Shown piece after piece: positions 37,339 through 50,749 of a stretch of DNA of 64,000 nucleotides (positions are counted from its first letter, which is position 1; the number at the start of each line of letters is the position of its first letter). The DNA is from Aphelocoma coerulescens (Eukaryota; Chordata; Aves; Passeriformes; Corvidae): the NCBI RefSeq assembly GCF_041296385.1, contig NW_027184085.1, forward strand, positions 9,109,301-9,173,300, given 5' to 3'. The notes beneath the pieces were generated by a model. It was not told the DNA's origin, ran no database searches, and saw nothing but the letters and a program-made list of their open reading frames with translations. The translations under genes and the position numbers were made by a program.

Positions 37339-37525
37339 GCAGGTGACCATGCACTGGGAACAGATTTCCTGGAGAGGCTGTAGAGTCCCCTTCCCTGGAG
37401 ATATTGGTGAGCTGTCTGGATGCAGTCCTGTGCCATGTGCTCTAGGATGCGCAGTGTGGTGGGACCAGCTGGCCCTCTGTGGTCCCTTCCAACCTGACAC
37501 ATTCTGGAATTCTGTGATTCTGTGA
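37339..37525 (+). mobile_element. CR1 LINE, 3' part of the split copy
   Basis: It resumes with GCAGGTGACCATGCACTGGG and continues with TTTCCTGGAGAGGCTGTAGA, GTCCCTTCCAACCTGACACA and ATTCTGGAATTCTGTGATTC, the terminal repeat. Joining it in order to 35505-36013 gives one CR1 copy of about 690 bp. The second GCAGG is the target duplicate. Confidence 0.9.
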
Positions 37526-38130
37526 GCTCATGGTCCTGCAGGCTCTGCTGCTCCTGAAACAGGGACCCTGAGGGACCCTGAAGGAGGGATCATTCATTTT
37601 TATGGTAACAGCAAATTGATCTTCATACTCTTTTCTATCTGTCTTATTGTGTATTTACATTTAACCTGTCAGAGGCTGTGCTCTTTTAAAATTCCTTGGT
37701 TGAACAAGCCTTCAATATGCGAAATCTGCCCCCTTTCCTCCTTTACTCTGCAGTTTTACCCAGCTGGCCTTTCAAAGCTCTTTTTCTGTGAGAAGGAATG
37801 TGTCCATGCTGAGCCTTCAAAAGGCCATTTTTATCCAGTCCCCATGCTTCCTGCACAGGATTAATCTCTTTGGCTCTTTATCTCGTTTTGATTCTTTTTA
37901 ATGAGTGTCCTCATGGCAATGTCATTCCCTTTCCTCAAGGAAACACTGATGAGGGAGATTTTGCCATACATGAATGCATGTGATGGGCACCTTATATGTG
38001 GGTCATGGGCACTGTTGGCTCAGAGGACAGAGCAAGGTCTCATGGCTTGTTTTGTGAGCTCGGGGGCCAAGTGCTTTGTGCAGAATCCTCTCTAGCGACA
38101 AAAATATCATGTCAGCGTCACACAGGGAAA
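37526..38130. other. Spacer between two CR1 copies
   Basis: Mostly unique sequence with a tandem of GAGGGACCCTGA near 37560-37580 and an AT-rich 37600-37700. No gene seen. Confidence 0.4.
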
Positions 38131-38133
38131 TGG

Positions 38134-38352
38134 TCTGGAAACTCTAATTTGGTTTCTTCACGGAAAGGGTTGTCAAACATTGGAATGGGATGGCCAGGGA
38201 ACTGGTGGAGTCACCATCCCTGGTGGTGTTCAAGAAACCACTGGACATGGCCCTTAGTGCTGTGGTCTAGTTGGCAAGGTGGTGATTGGTCAAAGGCTGC
38301 ACTCATTGATCTTGGAGGTCTTTCCTGACCTAAAAGATTCTGTGATTCTTCA
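38134..38352 (+). mobile_element. CR1 LINE 3' end
   Basis: TTTCTTCACGGAAAGGGTTG, then GGAACTGGTGGAGTCACCAT, CCCTGGTGGTGTTCAAGAAA, TTGGAGGTCTTTCCTGACCT and GATTCTGTGATTCT. Only the last 200 bp of the element is present, in plus orientation, ending with two tail units. Confidence 0.9.
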
Positions 38353-39694
38353 CTGCCCCCCATCCCTCCTCCCTCAGCAGAGGTCTGTTTTTCTCTCTGG
38401 ACCCACAGTGGTGAGGGCTGGCTGGTCCTGCACTGCAGCAGGGCACAGCAGACGCCCCATCAGCCTTGCAATGGCTGCTCTGTCAGAAGAGGAGTATTGT
38501 ATCCAGCTGGATCCATGAGGTCTCTGTGGTCTTTTGGAAGGAAGTGGCGCTCCAGATGGCAAAAATTGCTGGGTACCTGTGGAGGAAATGTGCACTGGGC
38601 CTTCTTTTAATTTTCTTGTTATCAATCTTTGCTTGTACAGCAGCCAAGTTGTCTTCTTTAGTATCTTTGCGGCTTGCAGTATTTGAGCTTGTTTTCCTGC
38701 CCTGGGCAGTCCCCCATCACCAGCCATGCTGTGCCAGGAGTTTTCCCCCAACACTGCTCGTGCTCTTGTATGCTTGCAGCAGACCCAGAACAGAGAGGTA
38801 AGATGTTTTCATAGCGAGCTGCATCATGGCTGACAGGATTTACCAGATTTCTCTGCAAGACAGCTTTGGTTTGCCCTGCAGGGATGTTTCCTACATGCTG
38901 TTGGTCCTCATGCCTATTGGAAACCAGAGTGAGTGTAGTGAGCAGGTGGAGTTTCCCAGGGACTGGATTTGGCTCTGCTGTGGCTCCCTTGGGGTCTGCA
39001 TGGTGAGGTTTGTATCCTGCTGTTCCCCAGCTGGATACCCAGGTCAGGCAAGAGGAGAAAGGCCAGCAGGAAGAGCTCCAAGCCCAGCAGCTCAGTGGCT
39101 GCCTTCATCCCATCACAAAGGTGAGCTGAGACTGAGCGGGGGAGCCTTCTGCACTGGGATCAGCCAGATGAACAGAGGTCTTACAGTATTAATTAGACAT
39201 CTGGAGAATCTGGCAGGAAGCCCACTTAATTATCCTTGGTGCTCAAGGATGCTCTCAGGAGTCCTTCCATTTCTGCCTCATCTCAGAGCTTCTTCCTTCC
39301 AGCGTGTCACCATTTGCACACCCTGGAGAGACCCTCACTCTTGGCCCAGGTGGGGAAACTACTCTTCCAAACTTTGAGGGCCCAGGAGTGTCCATCAGTC
39401 ATCAGGCAGAGTCTGGGCACCACAAGCTGGTGGGGAGGGCAAGATGGAGCAGAAAAATCAGCCTGAGGGGCATTATCCTTCTTGTGGGCCTGTGCTGCAT
39501 TGCCTGGAGCTGCTTTTTGGAGTGTCCTGGAGGCAAGTTGCACATCTCTGGCTAAAAGCAGTGCTTGCAGTGCTTTGTCTCTGGTGTTGGGCACAGCATG
39601 TGAAATATCTCTGGAGTTTCCCTTCCAGCACCTCCCAGAACCAGAAAACAGCGAGGTGCATTTCCAGCCCTGTGCCCCAGGCTTCTGTGAGGAT

Positions 39695-39884
39695 GGTGAG
39701 GCATGGGCATAGGTTGCCCACAGAAACTGAGGATGCCCCTTCCCTGTGAGTGTTCAAGGCCAGGTTGGATGGGGTTTTGAGCAACCTGGTCTAGTGGAAG
39801 GCGTCCCTGCCCATGACAAGGTGGTTGGAATAAGATGATCTTTAAGGTCCTTCCAGTTCAGGCCATTCTGTGATTTTGTGATTA
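39695..39884 (+). mobile_element. CR1 LINE 3' end (divergent)
   Basis: Recognisable by GTTCAAGGCCAGGTTGGATG, GGTCTAGTGGAAGGCGTCCC, TGCCCATGACAAGGTGGTTG and GGTCCTTCCAGTTCAGGCC, ending CATTCTGTGATTTTGTGATT. This is the CR1 subtype with the GTCCCTGCCCATG block, different from the copies in GALT. Confidence 0.88.
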
Positions 39885-40284
39885 GCAGCTGTGCACAGGG
39901 CAGGGTGTTCAGATGCCTTGTCCTTCCCCGTAAACACAGTAACCTGCAATCCACTGGGCAAAGAGGTCTTTGCTGCCTGCACCGACTGCTTGTAGCCTGG
40001 AGGCCTTAGCTCTGCCCCCAGCCCCCGGAGCCTGGTGTCCCCCAGTCTTGCATCAGACTCCTCTATCCTCCAAAGGGGTGCTGGCACCATCCCCTACTCC
40101 TCTGAGGGAGCTCAGAGGGCTAAACAGCAGCAATCTCCTCTCTGAATATCTAGTGCTGTTAACAAAAGTGGGGAAGGCCAGCTCCTCCATACTGCAGCTG
40201 AAACTCCAAGGGTGGGCACAGAAGCGTGAAAAGCACCTGAGAAACACATCTGCTGCCTTGATCCTTCCTAAAGCTTAAATGGTG

Positions 40285-40480
40285 CTGGTGGGCTGCAGTA
40301 AACAGTTAGTTTGCAATTAGTACATGGGAGGCACAATGAGATAATTAGCCACCAGTTAACAGGATGAATGTGACGACCATTCCCTGCTTACTGATGTTTG
40401 GCTAATTTGACATCAGCAGCTTTGTTAAGTGATTATGAATTGCACAGGAGGTGCAACGAGCTGGATCTTGATAACAAGGG
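40285..40480. promoter_or_regulatory. Candidate conserved enhancer
   Basis: GTAAACAGTTAGTTTGCAAT, TAGTACATGG, AATGAGATAATTAGCCACC, AGTTAACAGG, GGCTAATTTGACATCAGCAG, and TTGTTAAGTGATTATGAATT. Dense ATTA/TAAT and a GTTAAC-type half site (HNF1-like), no repeats. Confidence 0.45.
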
Positions 40481-40484
40481 CGCA

Positions 40485-43400
40485 ATGACGTGTGACTTGC
40501 ACCAGGGACATTAACAGCTCCCAGATCGACTGCCCCTGTCCCACATGGTTGTAATGTCTCCTGGGTTCTCCTGCTCCCCAGCTGCTGTGAGGGCCCTGCC
40601 AGGGCTGTCTGCTGGCCTTGACCCTGTGGGGAAGGAAGACATGGAGCCCAGCTTGGAAGTGGCCCCTGAACCTTGGTATCTTCTTGGATTATCATGCTGA
40701 ACTTGACAAGACCCCTCTGCCATCCTCTGGTCTGTTTGACCAGCAGTAGGGTTGGATGTTAGGGAATATGGATCTCAGCATGGAAGGGATGAGGAGGCCT
40801 GGCAGGATTTTCATGGGACATACCAGGTACAAGGAGGTGGCTTTTGCAGACAAAAAAATCAGCATAATGAGGAGTAAGAAAGGACTCCAGTGGATGATGT
40901 TAAGGAGAGGGGGCAGATAGCACCAAGATGGGAACAAAGGAGGAAAGGGGGGGAAGGAAAACTTTTGTGATGGCCCACAGAAAGCCTGTGGGTGGGAAGT
41001 TTGAGCTCCCGTGTGGTCCTGAGGGACTGGCATACCACTTCTGTCTTAGGCAGAGGGAATGGCATGGAGACATCAAGAACACTCGTGAAAACCTGGGTTG
41101 TTTTGGGGCTGTGCCTGGGGTTATGGCCTCTACACCAGGAACCATGAAGTCTTGGTCTGGACAGGTGCCCATATCCACAGTGATCATCTTGCTACCCCCA
41201 CATCTGGGCACAGCAAGGAACTGAAGGGGGGAGGGAAGCAGGAATGCCCAGCTGGTGTCTGCCCAGGCCTGTGCCTTTGAGACCGGCAGGCACAGATGTG
41301 CCCGTGGAGGCAGACCTGTGGCTGGGTCAGCACTGTGTGCTGGACTGAGCCCCTAGTCCTGCTGGGAGATGGGGATAATTAGCTTGAGCCCAGCGTGGTG
41401 CTGATGGTACTTTTGAAAAATGCTGCCTTAGGTATTTCAAGGGCATGCAGCTAAGCAACCTGTTAAATGCTCTTACAAATGTAACAAGCTAACCAGCCCC
41501 CTGAGAAGCTGAACAAACACTTGCATTTCCACTCAGAGGAGGTGAGCAACCTTTGCAAACGTCAAGCCATTCTCTAGGAGGCTTGGGGACAGTGCAGGAA
41601 GGATCCCCAGGGGCCGCAAAATGGGAATAGAAACCCTTGTAAAGTGGCTTGTCTTCAGCGATTTGTCTCTTTGCTCCCTAACTTGAATGAGAAGCTGCAG
41701 AGACAGCATGAAAATGAAATATAACCAGGAGGAATACTCCATTTCAGCTCTCCTGCATCTCTTACTGCTCCCTCCGGTCCCTGCCGCTCATCAGCTGAAG
41801 TCCAAGGCAAAGTGTTATTGAGCTGCTGGATCTGATTGAATTTTTTTTCACATCCCTGAAGGGCCCGCTGTGACTGGAGTGCTGCTTTGAACAGGAGAGG
41901 ACATGGTTAGCCAGTTGGCAGGCCCAGTCCTCGTGAGACCCAAGCAATGTGGCCTGGACTGCTGAATGAACGGGTAGCAAGGCCAGCTCTGTTGCCATGT
42001 GGAAACTGCGGCAGATATTTGAAGCAAGGATGGAGGCACAGAGTAAACCTGCCTTGGTAAAAAACTCAGATAATAGTCATATCCTGACATGTATCTGTGG
42101 AGAGGAGTTCTCTGCTGCCCCATTGCTGTGATTCCTCCTAATGGGGCTCGGTGGGCTCCAGGTATCACCCTTGGGGTTAAACTGTGTTGGGAAACAGACC
42201 TTTCTCTCCCTGGATTGAATGTCTATCTTGGGACGCCCTGGAATTTGACTTGGCTCTGAGCTCCTCACCTGCTGGTAAGCCCTGGAGAGCTGCCAACATT
42301 TTGGAGAGGAAGAGAGAAGCAACTCATGGCTTCAAAGAGGGCTCTGAGCCCCTCAATTCCCAAAGCAAATCAGAGAGTGAGTTGGACTCAGAGACATCTG
42401 AATCATCCTTCCTCTGCAGGCTGCAGTGTGGGGATGTGGTGGACAGCCCTTGCCATCACATGGTGGTGAAACGAGGAAGGCAAAATCCCAGAGCCTTTGG
42501 AGACACTCTCTCCCAAAAGCCCTTGGCTGTAGGTGGCCACCATGGTGGCTGGGGGGGCTCATAGGGAAATGCAGGGCTGTGCTGGGGTCACGAAGGTGAG
42601 CATGAAGATGCTATTGCTGTCCACTGTCCCTTGTTATAGAAGGATTGACGGGGGATCATCCTACTTTTCAGGATGTGCTCTGCCACGTCTTCAAGCTGTT
42701 TGGTCTGACCCAGGGGGCTCTGTGTGGTGCAGCTCAGGAAATGAGAATGCAACCTGTTCCCTGGCTGAGCTTCAGGCAGGAAACACAAGGGCTCCTGAAC
42801 CTTTGGGATGGGGGAAGAAATGTTGAGAGCTCTTGCAGCTATTTGCACAGAACAAGTCCGTTCATGGTTTTTGGGCTCTCTGTCATGTTCAAAAGACAAA
42901 CTGAGCTGTGGTCTTCAGTCTCCTCCCTCTCTGGGGAGAGGTTTCTTTAGCTTTGGGGTGGAGGGTGCTGCCCGTCTGTGCACAGCTGGGACACCCAACT
43001 GGGGTGTGCGTCTGCTCCCAGGCCAACGCTGCTCAAGCTTGGAGAGGAGATGGCTCCTGCTGGCTTCAGTGACATCAGGCTGAGCTGCAAGTGGAGCTGG
43101 CTGGGGACAACATGTGTTTGTTGTCCAGCTGGCCCCACCAAAGGCAGAAGCAGAGACCTGGCTGTGGTACCTGTTTCCACCTCCCTGGTGCAGGGGGAAA
43201 GCAAGCCCAGCCCAAGGCACTTGTCCCATCCAAGGACAGTGGATGAATTGAGATGAGGTGAGATGGTCAAGGAGGCTGGTGGTGGGGCTGGGCTGAGCAC
43301 ACAAGAGCTGGACCATGACAAAACCCTTTAAAGGACAGCGGAGTCTCATAGATCATCCTCCCTCTTTGGGAGTGGAGAGAGTGGAGACCTCGGCTCCACA

Positions 43401-46055
43401 TTTCTGTGGTTTCTTTGCTCGTTATAGGAAAAACGAAGGGCGAAGACAGGTCCATGAATCATTACTGTTTGGTTTGGCTGCATCACCGCTCTGTGTTTAG
43501 AAATGGCTGATCCTTTTTCTTCTTGTGAGTTGTTCTCTCTTCCCCCACTCCTTCGGGTTTTGGGGTTGTTTTCTGGTCTTTTTCCCTTTGATTATCCTGA
43601 ATTATTGCAAGATGGTGAAACAGAAGATCTCTTCCTTTCCTTGCATTGGCTTCTCTTGCAGCAGATGTCAAATAAAAGAGTCCAGGTTTTGGATAACTCA
43701 TCCCAAAAGGGGATCTTTCACCCATCTGATGACAAGACATTGCAGGAAGCCACTGGCGTGGCCTTCAGGCTCATGAGAGCACTTTCCAGGGAAAAAAACC
43801 CAAAGTAAAAAGGAACAGGATTCCTCTATCCATTTCTTAATTGGTTTTTTTTGGTTTTTTTTTTGGTTCCTGATGGAACATCTGTTCTGCATTTGTGCAC
43901 AATGTTAGTATCTCTAGGTTTGTTCATTCCTTTGCTGCTGGGATGCTGGGGTTGCACAGTGAGAGGTGCGCACACCAGCACACCCTGGTACCTCAGCAGG
44001 GTGGGCATGACAGAGGACACAGCAGCAGAATGGTTGCTTCCATCTCATGCTCCACAGGAGATTTGGGACTGCTTCCTTCCCCTCCCACTGCTACTCTTCA
44101 GGGATGGCCATGCCATGTGCTTTTGGCGCGCACAAGCTCAGTGTCCAGTTTCTGTTTTGTGGCAGGTACATGTGCCTTGGTGCTGTGCTGGTGAAGGTGT
44201 TTGCAAACCCATCTCCCTTCTGCTGTTCCAGGCTGAGGCTGGGAGGGGAGGCAGCGCTTCTGTGTTTGCAGTGATGAGGGTCCTGGAAAGACAGGGTGCA
44301 ATTTTCTCATTTGAATCTGTGCTGGGTTATAATTTTTCCTAATTTGTCACCTGTCATGACACAGGAGCGAGGGATGAGAGCTCCCTCTTACATATCACTG
44401 CTTGATTACATGGTGTCAGAAGAGGCTTTCAGAAATTATTCCACATAGGTGGAACAGTCTGGAAGGGGACTTGGTAGAGAGCCACACACAGGGGCTGCAG
44501 TCTTTGCAGCTCACCTGGCAGACAGTTATGTTGAGGAGGCCAAGGGTGGACATCCTTTCCCGTATGTGGACACCCTCAGGAGTCAAAAATCAATTTTAGG
44601 TTGAAGTGGAAAGAAAAAGCAAATCTCCCCAGCAAGTCTGAGTGTGGCTGTCATCCTGATGGCATTGTCCCTTGGCAGGGCCTGCTTCTGCCCTGTCCTC
44701 CCAGCCTGGGGAGGGATGGTTATGGAGCACACTGGCATCCTAATGGGGGTGAGGCTGGGGAGCTGTTAATGCCCCACAGCTCTGCAATGGGATTGTCCTG
44801 GGGGTTGCAGCAGGAGGGCTAATCAGGGAGGAAACTGCCAGTGATATAATCAAATCAGGGAGAGGCTGCTGTGAGAATTGGAGGTGACATTGCGAAGTGT
44901 GCGTGGGGGGCTGTTTGCAAAACAAGGCATGTGATCCCTGAAGGAAGGCAAACAGGTGGCCAAACAGTGAGTCTGGCTAACAGAGCCCAGCTCAAACATG
45001 TGTTGTGGACAGGGATTGAGACATTTCTGCCAATTTTTTCTACCTTAGTTTTCATGGGCTCTTTAGGGAAAGCAGGTTTGCATTCCTTAGAGTGTCCTAC
45101 AGAGACAGTGATGGGGCACAGATTTGTTGAAAGACCATGTGGGTACTGGCTGTAGGAAGCAGTGGGACAGCGTCATGAACTGAGAAAGGACTGCCCTCCT
45201 GCCAAACACAATCCTACCCCATTGCATACCCCATCACTAGTCCTCTTGTGACTGCATGGACAGCTAAGAAATGGCACTGATCTAAAAAAAATATTTTGGG
45301 TTGTGTGGGGCATGCTAGGTTCATTTCAGATGGATCAGCTGCATGAATGGGGTCACTGTGCCGTGCTATGACCAGTGAAGTTCAAGCAGGGAGGAATGAA
45401 GGGTGCAGGACAGGACAGGGAGTGGGAATAGCTTCAGAACTTTGGTGGGCAGCAAGGCCAAAGATGAAACCTTCTGCTGCCCTTAATCAGGCCAGGAGCT
45501 CCCTCAGAGTCTCAGCTCTCCAAGAATGAGCTGTTACCAGCAGCAGCACAAGTATTAGAGAGCCTGAACTGCTCAGCCCTTGCTATTACACTGTCCCCAG
45601 TGGCTCAAGCATCCATGCTCATGTGGGCTTGAATTCTCCCCTCCACCTCTTGTGCTTGGGCTTTCTTGACTGAGCTTGAAGCAGAGGCTGGCTGTGGGTC
45701 TGTGGTGTGGGCTGCTTGTGAGGGTCTGCAGTGAGCTGGGGTATGCTCAGCAAAGGTCTCTGGCCCATGTATGTACTGGTCTTGTCCACCCCACGCTATG
45801 CCCAGGGCAGCTGCAGGACAGATCCTGACATGGGGAGTCCCAGGAGAAAGAGGTGGTCCAGATCGTGGTGAGTGACAGCCTCCAGTGTCTCTCCAGTGGC
45901 TTATACTGAGGTGGTGACTTCAGCCTGGTTTTGAGGAACAGGTGCTCAACCCTAACCCCAAAGGGTGTGTGGTTCTTTTTTTGTATGTTGCTGTAGCCAT
46001 TTGCCTTCACTGACTCTTGCCTATAAACATGGGGTTGCCTAATGTGCAGCTGAGC
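40485..46055. other. Non-coding tract with possible elements at 41.4-41.9 kb
   Basis: No exon found. At 41380-41520 (GGGGATAATTAGCTTGAGC, CCTGTTAAATGCTCTTAC, ACAAATGTAACAAGCTAACC) and 41640-41860 (TGAAAATGAAATATAACC, AGTGTTATTGAGCTGCTGG, CTGATTGAATTTTTTTTC) there are AT-rich patches that may be regulatory. A TTTTTTGG-type simple repeat sits at 43840-43868. Other sequence is unremarkable. Confidence 0.42.
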
Positions 46056-46061
46056 TGGGCT

Positions 46062-46335
46062 CATAAAATCATAGAATGGTTTTGGTTGGAGGGGGACCTT
46101 GAAGCCCATTTTGTTCCAACCCCCCTGCTGTGGGCAGGGACACCTTCCACCAGACCAGGTTTCTCAAAGTCCCATCCAACCTGGCCTTGACCACTGCCAG
46201 GGATGGGGCATCCACAACTTCCCTGGGCAACCTGTGCCAGCGTCTGACCGACCTCATGGTAAGGATTTTTTTCCTAATATCTCTTCTAAACCTATCTAGT
46301 CCCATTATCTCCTTGCACCATAACAGCTCTGGCTG
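46062..46335 (-). mobile_element. CR1 LINE 3' end, minus orientation
   Basis: It begins at the left with AAATCATAGAATGGTTTTGG (reverse of the CR1 tail), then CTGTGGGCAGGGACACCTTC, CCATCCAACCTGGCCTTGAC, GATGGGGCATCCACAACTTC and CTGGGCAACCTGTGCCAG. This is the most intact small CR1 in the window. Confidence 0.93.
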
Positions 46336-46339
46336 AAGT

Positions 46340-47480
46340 GCTGCTGAAGTGCTGCTGGCCATCTCAGGTGTCTCAGCAGCACATGCCATACCTTGTCAGA
46401 GGAATTGCAGGGCTGTGCTTGAGCTGCCTGAAGATGCCAAGGAGATCTAAATGGTCTTCAAGCTGGCAGAAAGGGATATTTAATGATCCCTGGTCCTTGC
46501 TGGCCACAGAGGCCACCTTCCACATTCTCAAGAACCAGGGAGAATCAGAAGATGGATGTCATAGGAGAGCATGCACAGATAGCACAACTGATGAGGAATA
46601 AATCAGCAATGGGCAGCGCCTTACTCAGCTCCCTCCAGTCCAACTCTCCTGCAGCACAAATGTTTTCCCTGTTTGCATCCCTGGATCCACTGTTTAATCT
46701 AGTTTCAAATGTCCCAGGCTTTCCTTGGGAAAAACTTCTCCACAGCCTCATAAATCTTCCTGTCAGAAAGATACAGACCTGAGAATTTCCCTTTCTTAAT
46801 TTCATGCTGCTTATCCTCCCTTTCCCATTCTGAGCCCTCCCCCAGACAGGCGCTGAAGCAGAACAGGAGCAGCATTCTCAGCAGCATCTTTCTCTCATTC
46901 TTCTCTTTTAGGGGTTATTTCTCACTTAGGACTTGCTCCTTTCCTCCTGCCTGGTCGTACCTGCTCCTGGGTTATGCAGTGAGGGCCTGGGGCTGTGCTG
47001 GTGGTGCTGGGAGAAGGATTGGATAATGCCTCATGGGGAGGCAGATGAGTTGGAGAGACTCTCTGGAGCTTCTGGTCCCATGATCAGCTCTCCTTAGCTT
47101 GACCTGCCTCTTCCTGAAATCCCCCTCACTTCTCACCTCTGACAGTCAGGAATGACCAGTTGCTCCCTTTTTACTGCTGTCCAGCCTAAACTTTCTTTGC
47201 TGCAGTTTCAGTCCCTCCCCATACTGCTTTGCCCAGCACAGCAGTGGAGCAGAGCTCATTGTTGTGACTTTTGTTGCAGCTTTTCCTCCACTGGAAGCCT
47301 GCTCGTTTCCTACTTACACCACTGCTTGAGGTGACAAGAAACACTGGTTCTGAAAGTCCTTTGGACTCTCCTGGGAAAGAGTTTCAGGTTGCTGCCTTTG
47401 CTTCCCACGTGCTGAAAACAGATGAGCCCAGAGAAGCACCTTGCAGGTTAATCTTGAGACTCTAAATGTGGTCAGGTTGG
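46340..47480. other. Non-coding tract, nothing recognised
   Basis: Unique sequence without splice-consistent frames or repeats I can name. Confidence 0.4.
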
Positions 47481-47489
47481 GTTGCAGAT

Positions 47490-47725
47490 GTTGATGCCAG
47501 AGTGTATTTATTCATTTCACAGTTTTGCTTATTTATCAGATCCTGTGATCATTAAATTGTGCATTACCATTTGGCATGTGGCAGGTTTTAATTCCTATGG
47601 CTGGTTTATGCCCTCTGCAGGTATTAGCCTAAATGCATTTCCTGACAAGTGATGGATGCTCCGAAAAGCTGTGGCAACATATTTATTGATCAGAGCTCTC
47701 CATAACCCCAGCTCACTAATGCAAG
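47490..47725. promoter_or_regulatory. Possible conserved element
   Basis: TGTATTTATTCATTTCACAG, GCTTATTTATCAGATCC, GTGATCATTAAATTGTGC, GGTTTTAATTCC, GGTATTAGCCTAAATGCATT and ACATATTTATTGATCAGAGC. AT-rich, complex, and several homeodomain/POU-type cores. Confidence 0.38.
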
Positions 47726-50700
47726 CTCTTGCAGCGCCAGGAACTATTGTCTCCTCAGACGGTTTCATTAACTCAGATGTGAGGGTTTGGTCTTTCCTTT
47801 CACGCAGGATGGAGTAAATCTTGCGTGGTGTCAACTCTGACAACAGCTCCGGCTCGCTAAGTAGGGCAGACCTGGCCTGTGCTCAGCAAGGGGACCCCTG
47901 AGGGATATTTAGGGATAGAGAAGCCCTTCAATGACTTTCCAGAGAGTGTAGAGGCAAACATAAACCTCCCAGGTGTATTTGGGGTTGGAGGGTGCCTCTG
48001 TAATTGCCTTTCTTGCAGTTAAGTCTGACCTATCTCTGTGGTGGGTTGAGCAGCAGAGGCGGGAGCACAGCAGCTGGGTGCTGCTGCAGGCTCTCCTTAG
48101 AACAGATGGAGTTGGTTAGGGAAGTGCCACCTCGAGGCTCCCTGCAGGGTCTGCAGTGCAGAGCTGCCTTGGTGCTTCAGGGAGCGGGATGTGTGTGCTG
48201 CTGGCAGCACTCTGCTTGGAAAAATGTAGTAGGAAAAGTTCTGCTTAGAAATGTCTGTTTTGTGTAGGGAAAGGCTTCTGCTAATCCTTGAAGAAGTGGA
48301 GGACCAGGGAGGCATCCTGAGTTACCCTCTGTTTCGTGGAGGTGTGTGTGGACTCTGACACACTCCGGAAGCTAAGGGACTACCACAGGTGAGGAGTAGT
48401 TAATGGTGTGGCCAAGCTGGTCAAAAATTGGTCAGGAAACAAATTCAGCCCAGAGGTGCGTTTTGGAGGCTTGAAGGGGTGACAGGCTACTAGGTGGTGG
48501 TAACAGGGTTGCCATGTGATCCTTGCTTGCCCATGCACATGGCATGAAATCCTTTCCCTCTCTGCAGCTGCAAAGCATTGCTCCTGCCTGCTTTTCCCAA
48601 ACCCACCCTGAATGAGTGTAACTTCTTCAGAAACAAAAACCAGAAGCCTTGAAAATTTCTCCACTCTTCTGGAAGAGAGTAGGATAGACAAATGCTGCCT
48701 TATCCAGTGTCCCAGTAGAGCTGGGGCTTCATGAGTTGGAATGACCTTGCAAGATCATGCCCAGAACTCTGCACGGTCATCCCCCCTCCTTTGAGAGCAG
48801 CAAGGTGGGATGGCATCGCCTGGGGGCTTATTGGAGCCCCGTGACTTGCAGGGTGAAGGGGGGAGTTCGCACTGTGACAGTGGCTTTGCAGAGCCACACC
48901 TGGACACAGGCACAGGGGAATGGAGAAGATGGAATGAAGCTGCCAAACCATGGCTGGCAGGGGAAGAGGTGAGTGGTCACAAAGAGCTGGTGGGAGGGTG
49001 ATGAGGGATCCTGTTGGTTCCTCAGTTATGGGAAACTCCAGCTGATCCAAACCTGCTGGCGGGTTGTCTGCTGGAGAAGCTGCTCTCCACTCACTCTGGA
49101 GGGGAATGACATCCCACATGTTGCAAATATTTGTGGAAACCTGCTCCCCACCCCTTCTCCTGTGGTTTGCATGGCCCGAACACCTGTGGTAAGAGTAGAT
49201 GAGGCTGTGACGAGAGAGAACTCTGCTCTCAATGTGACACTGGAGCACTCCACATGGCTGTGATCCCTATGGCCAGCACTGGCCTCAGCTCTGCCAGTCC
49301 TCACCACCTGGGCATGGGTTATTTGTGTGCCCCAGGACCAGACAATGGCTTGTCTCCTCTGACCTCTCTTGCACAGAGCCCCTGGTCTGGGGCTGGAAAC
49401 TGGAAATGGAACTCTGAGGTCCTGAGGGGCCAGAAAGACCTGTGTCTTTGCCAAAAGACAAGCTGTGTGCCCACACCTCTCTCATGCCAATGCTCACAGC
49501 TGCCTGGCATGAGCACCTTTGGGTCTGAATTGACCACCAAGGGGGCAAATCCATCGCCCAACAAACTCAGTGCTGAAACCGGAAGAGTTTCCGCACAGTC
49601 CTATGCAATCCTCCCAAAATGCTGAAGGTGTCAGGGGATGCTCATCCAGGTTCCCACCAGTTGGAGGGAAAAACCCTCTGGTTTGCCTGCATAAGCACCC
49701 CTGTCTCTCCTCAGCCAAAGGTCCTTGGGCCTCTTAGTAGATGACCATTAGGTTTGAAAGCCCTCACTTGTCCTCACAACTTGATCACAAATGATAATGA
49801 ATGGTGTCTTCAGGGGGCTGCAGCAGGGTACAAGCTGGAGCCAGGGACCCCTTGTTGAGGGTATCTGGTACAGGTGGGTGCAAGAGACCTTTGGGAAAAG
49901 CAGGGCTGACCCTCCTGTCATTGCATGGGCACCCAAATGCCTGGGGGAAAAGAGCAGGACAAGGACGTTTTCACCTGGGGCAACACAGACAAAAGGACTC
50001 TTTCCTCCTTCAACTTCCCATGCTGGAGACTGGGGAAGAGGAATAGTTGTTTTATAGAAAGAAACTGGGTCTTACATTAATAGAGAGAGATTACAGCTTT
50101 ATGTGAGAAGAAGAAAGAAGCTAAACGAGGTACTGATGGAGTGAGGATCTTTATTGTTAAGCACTCTTAATAATGCATAGAGTTGTACTCATCTTTCAGT
50201 AACTTTATTCCACTATTGTAAATCTCATTTTAGTGATCCCATCATTTCAGCCTTAATTCTAGATGGCATTGTGGAGCCATCTGCCAGCCAGGGAAATTCT
50301 TACCTTCCCCTCCTTGTACCAAACACTGGTAAATGCTCTGCTCCCACAAATACAGCTCCCACATGCTTGGGGGACAGCACAGGGGCCATCTGGAGCAGAC
50401 AAACCTCCTAGACACCGCAATGAGAAGTCTCTGGCATCCAGTGGGAAAGCAGAATTTGGGCAAGGAGAAGTCCTGGTAGGAATGGAAATACAGCTAAAGA
50501 GTAAAACTTGACAACGCTAAGTCAGAGTGTGAAGTTAGAGGCACCGTCCCTTTCACAGAGGCTCTCCAAACAGCTGTGAAAGCTCTCTTATCAGAGGAAA
50601 ATCCCCAACCAAATAAATTCTATATATTTTGATTTGGAAATCACTAGAATGGGACAGAAGCCAGCAGGTTTCCTCCTGCATCCCACTAACACCCATGTCC

Positions 50701-50740
50701 CTTTGCTGGTCCTGAGAGGCTGGAGACGAACTTTGGGAAC
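47726..50740. other. Non-coding tract, nothing recognised
   Basis: No gene or transposon found. An AT-rich stretch at 50060-50260 (TTACATTAATAGAGAGAGAT, CTCTTAATAATGCATAG) is low in complexity and of unclear meaning. Confidence 0.4.
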
Positions 50741-50749
50741 TGCTCTCTG

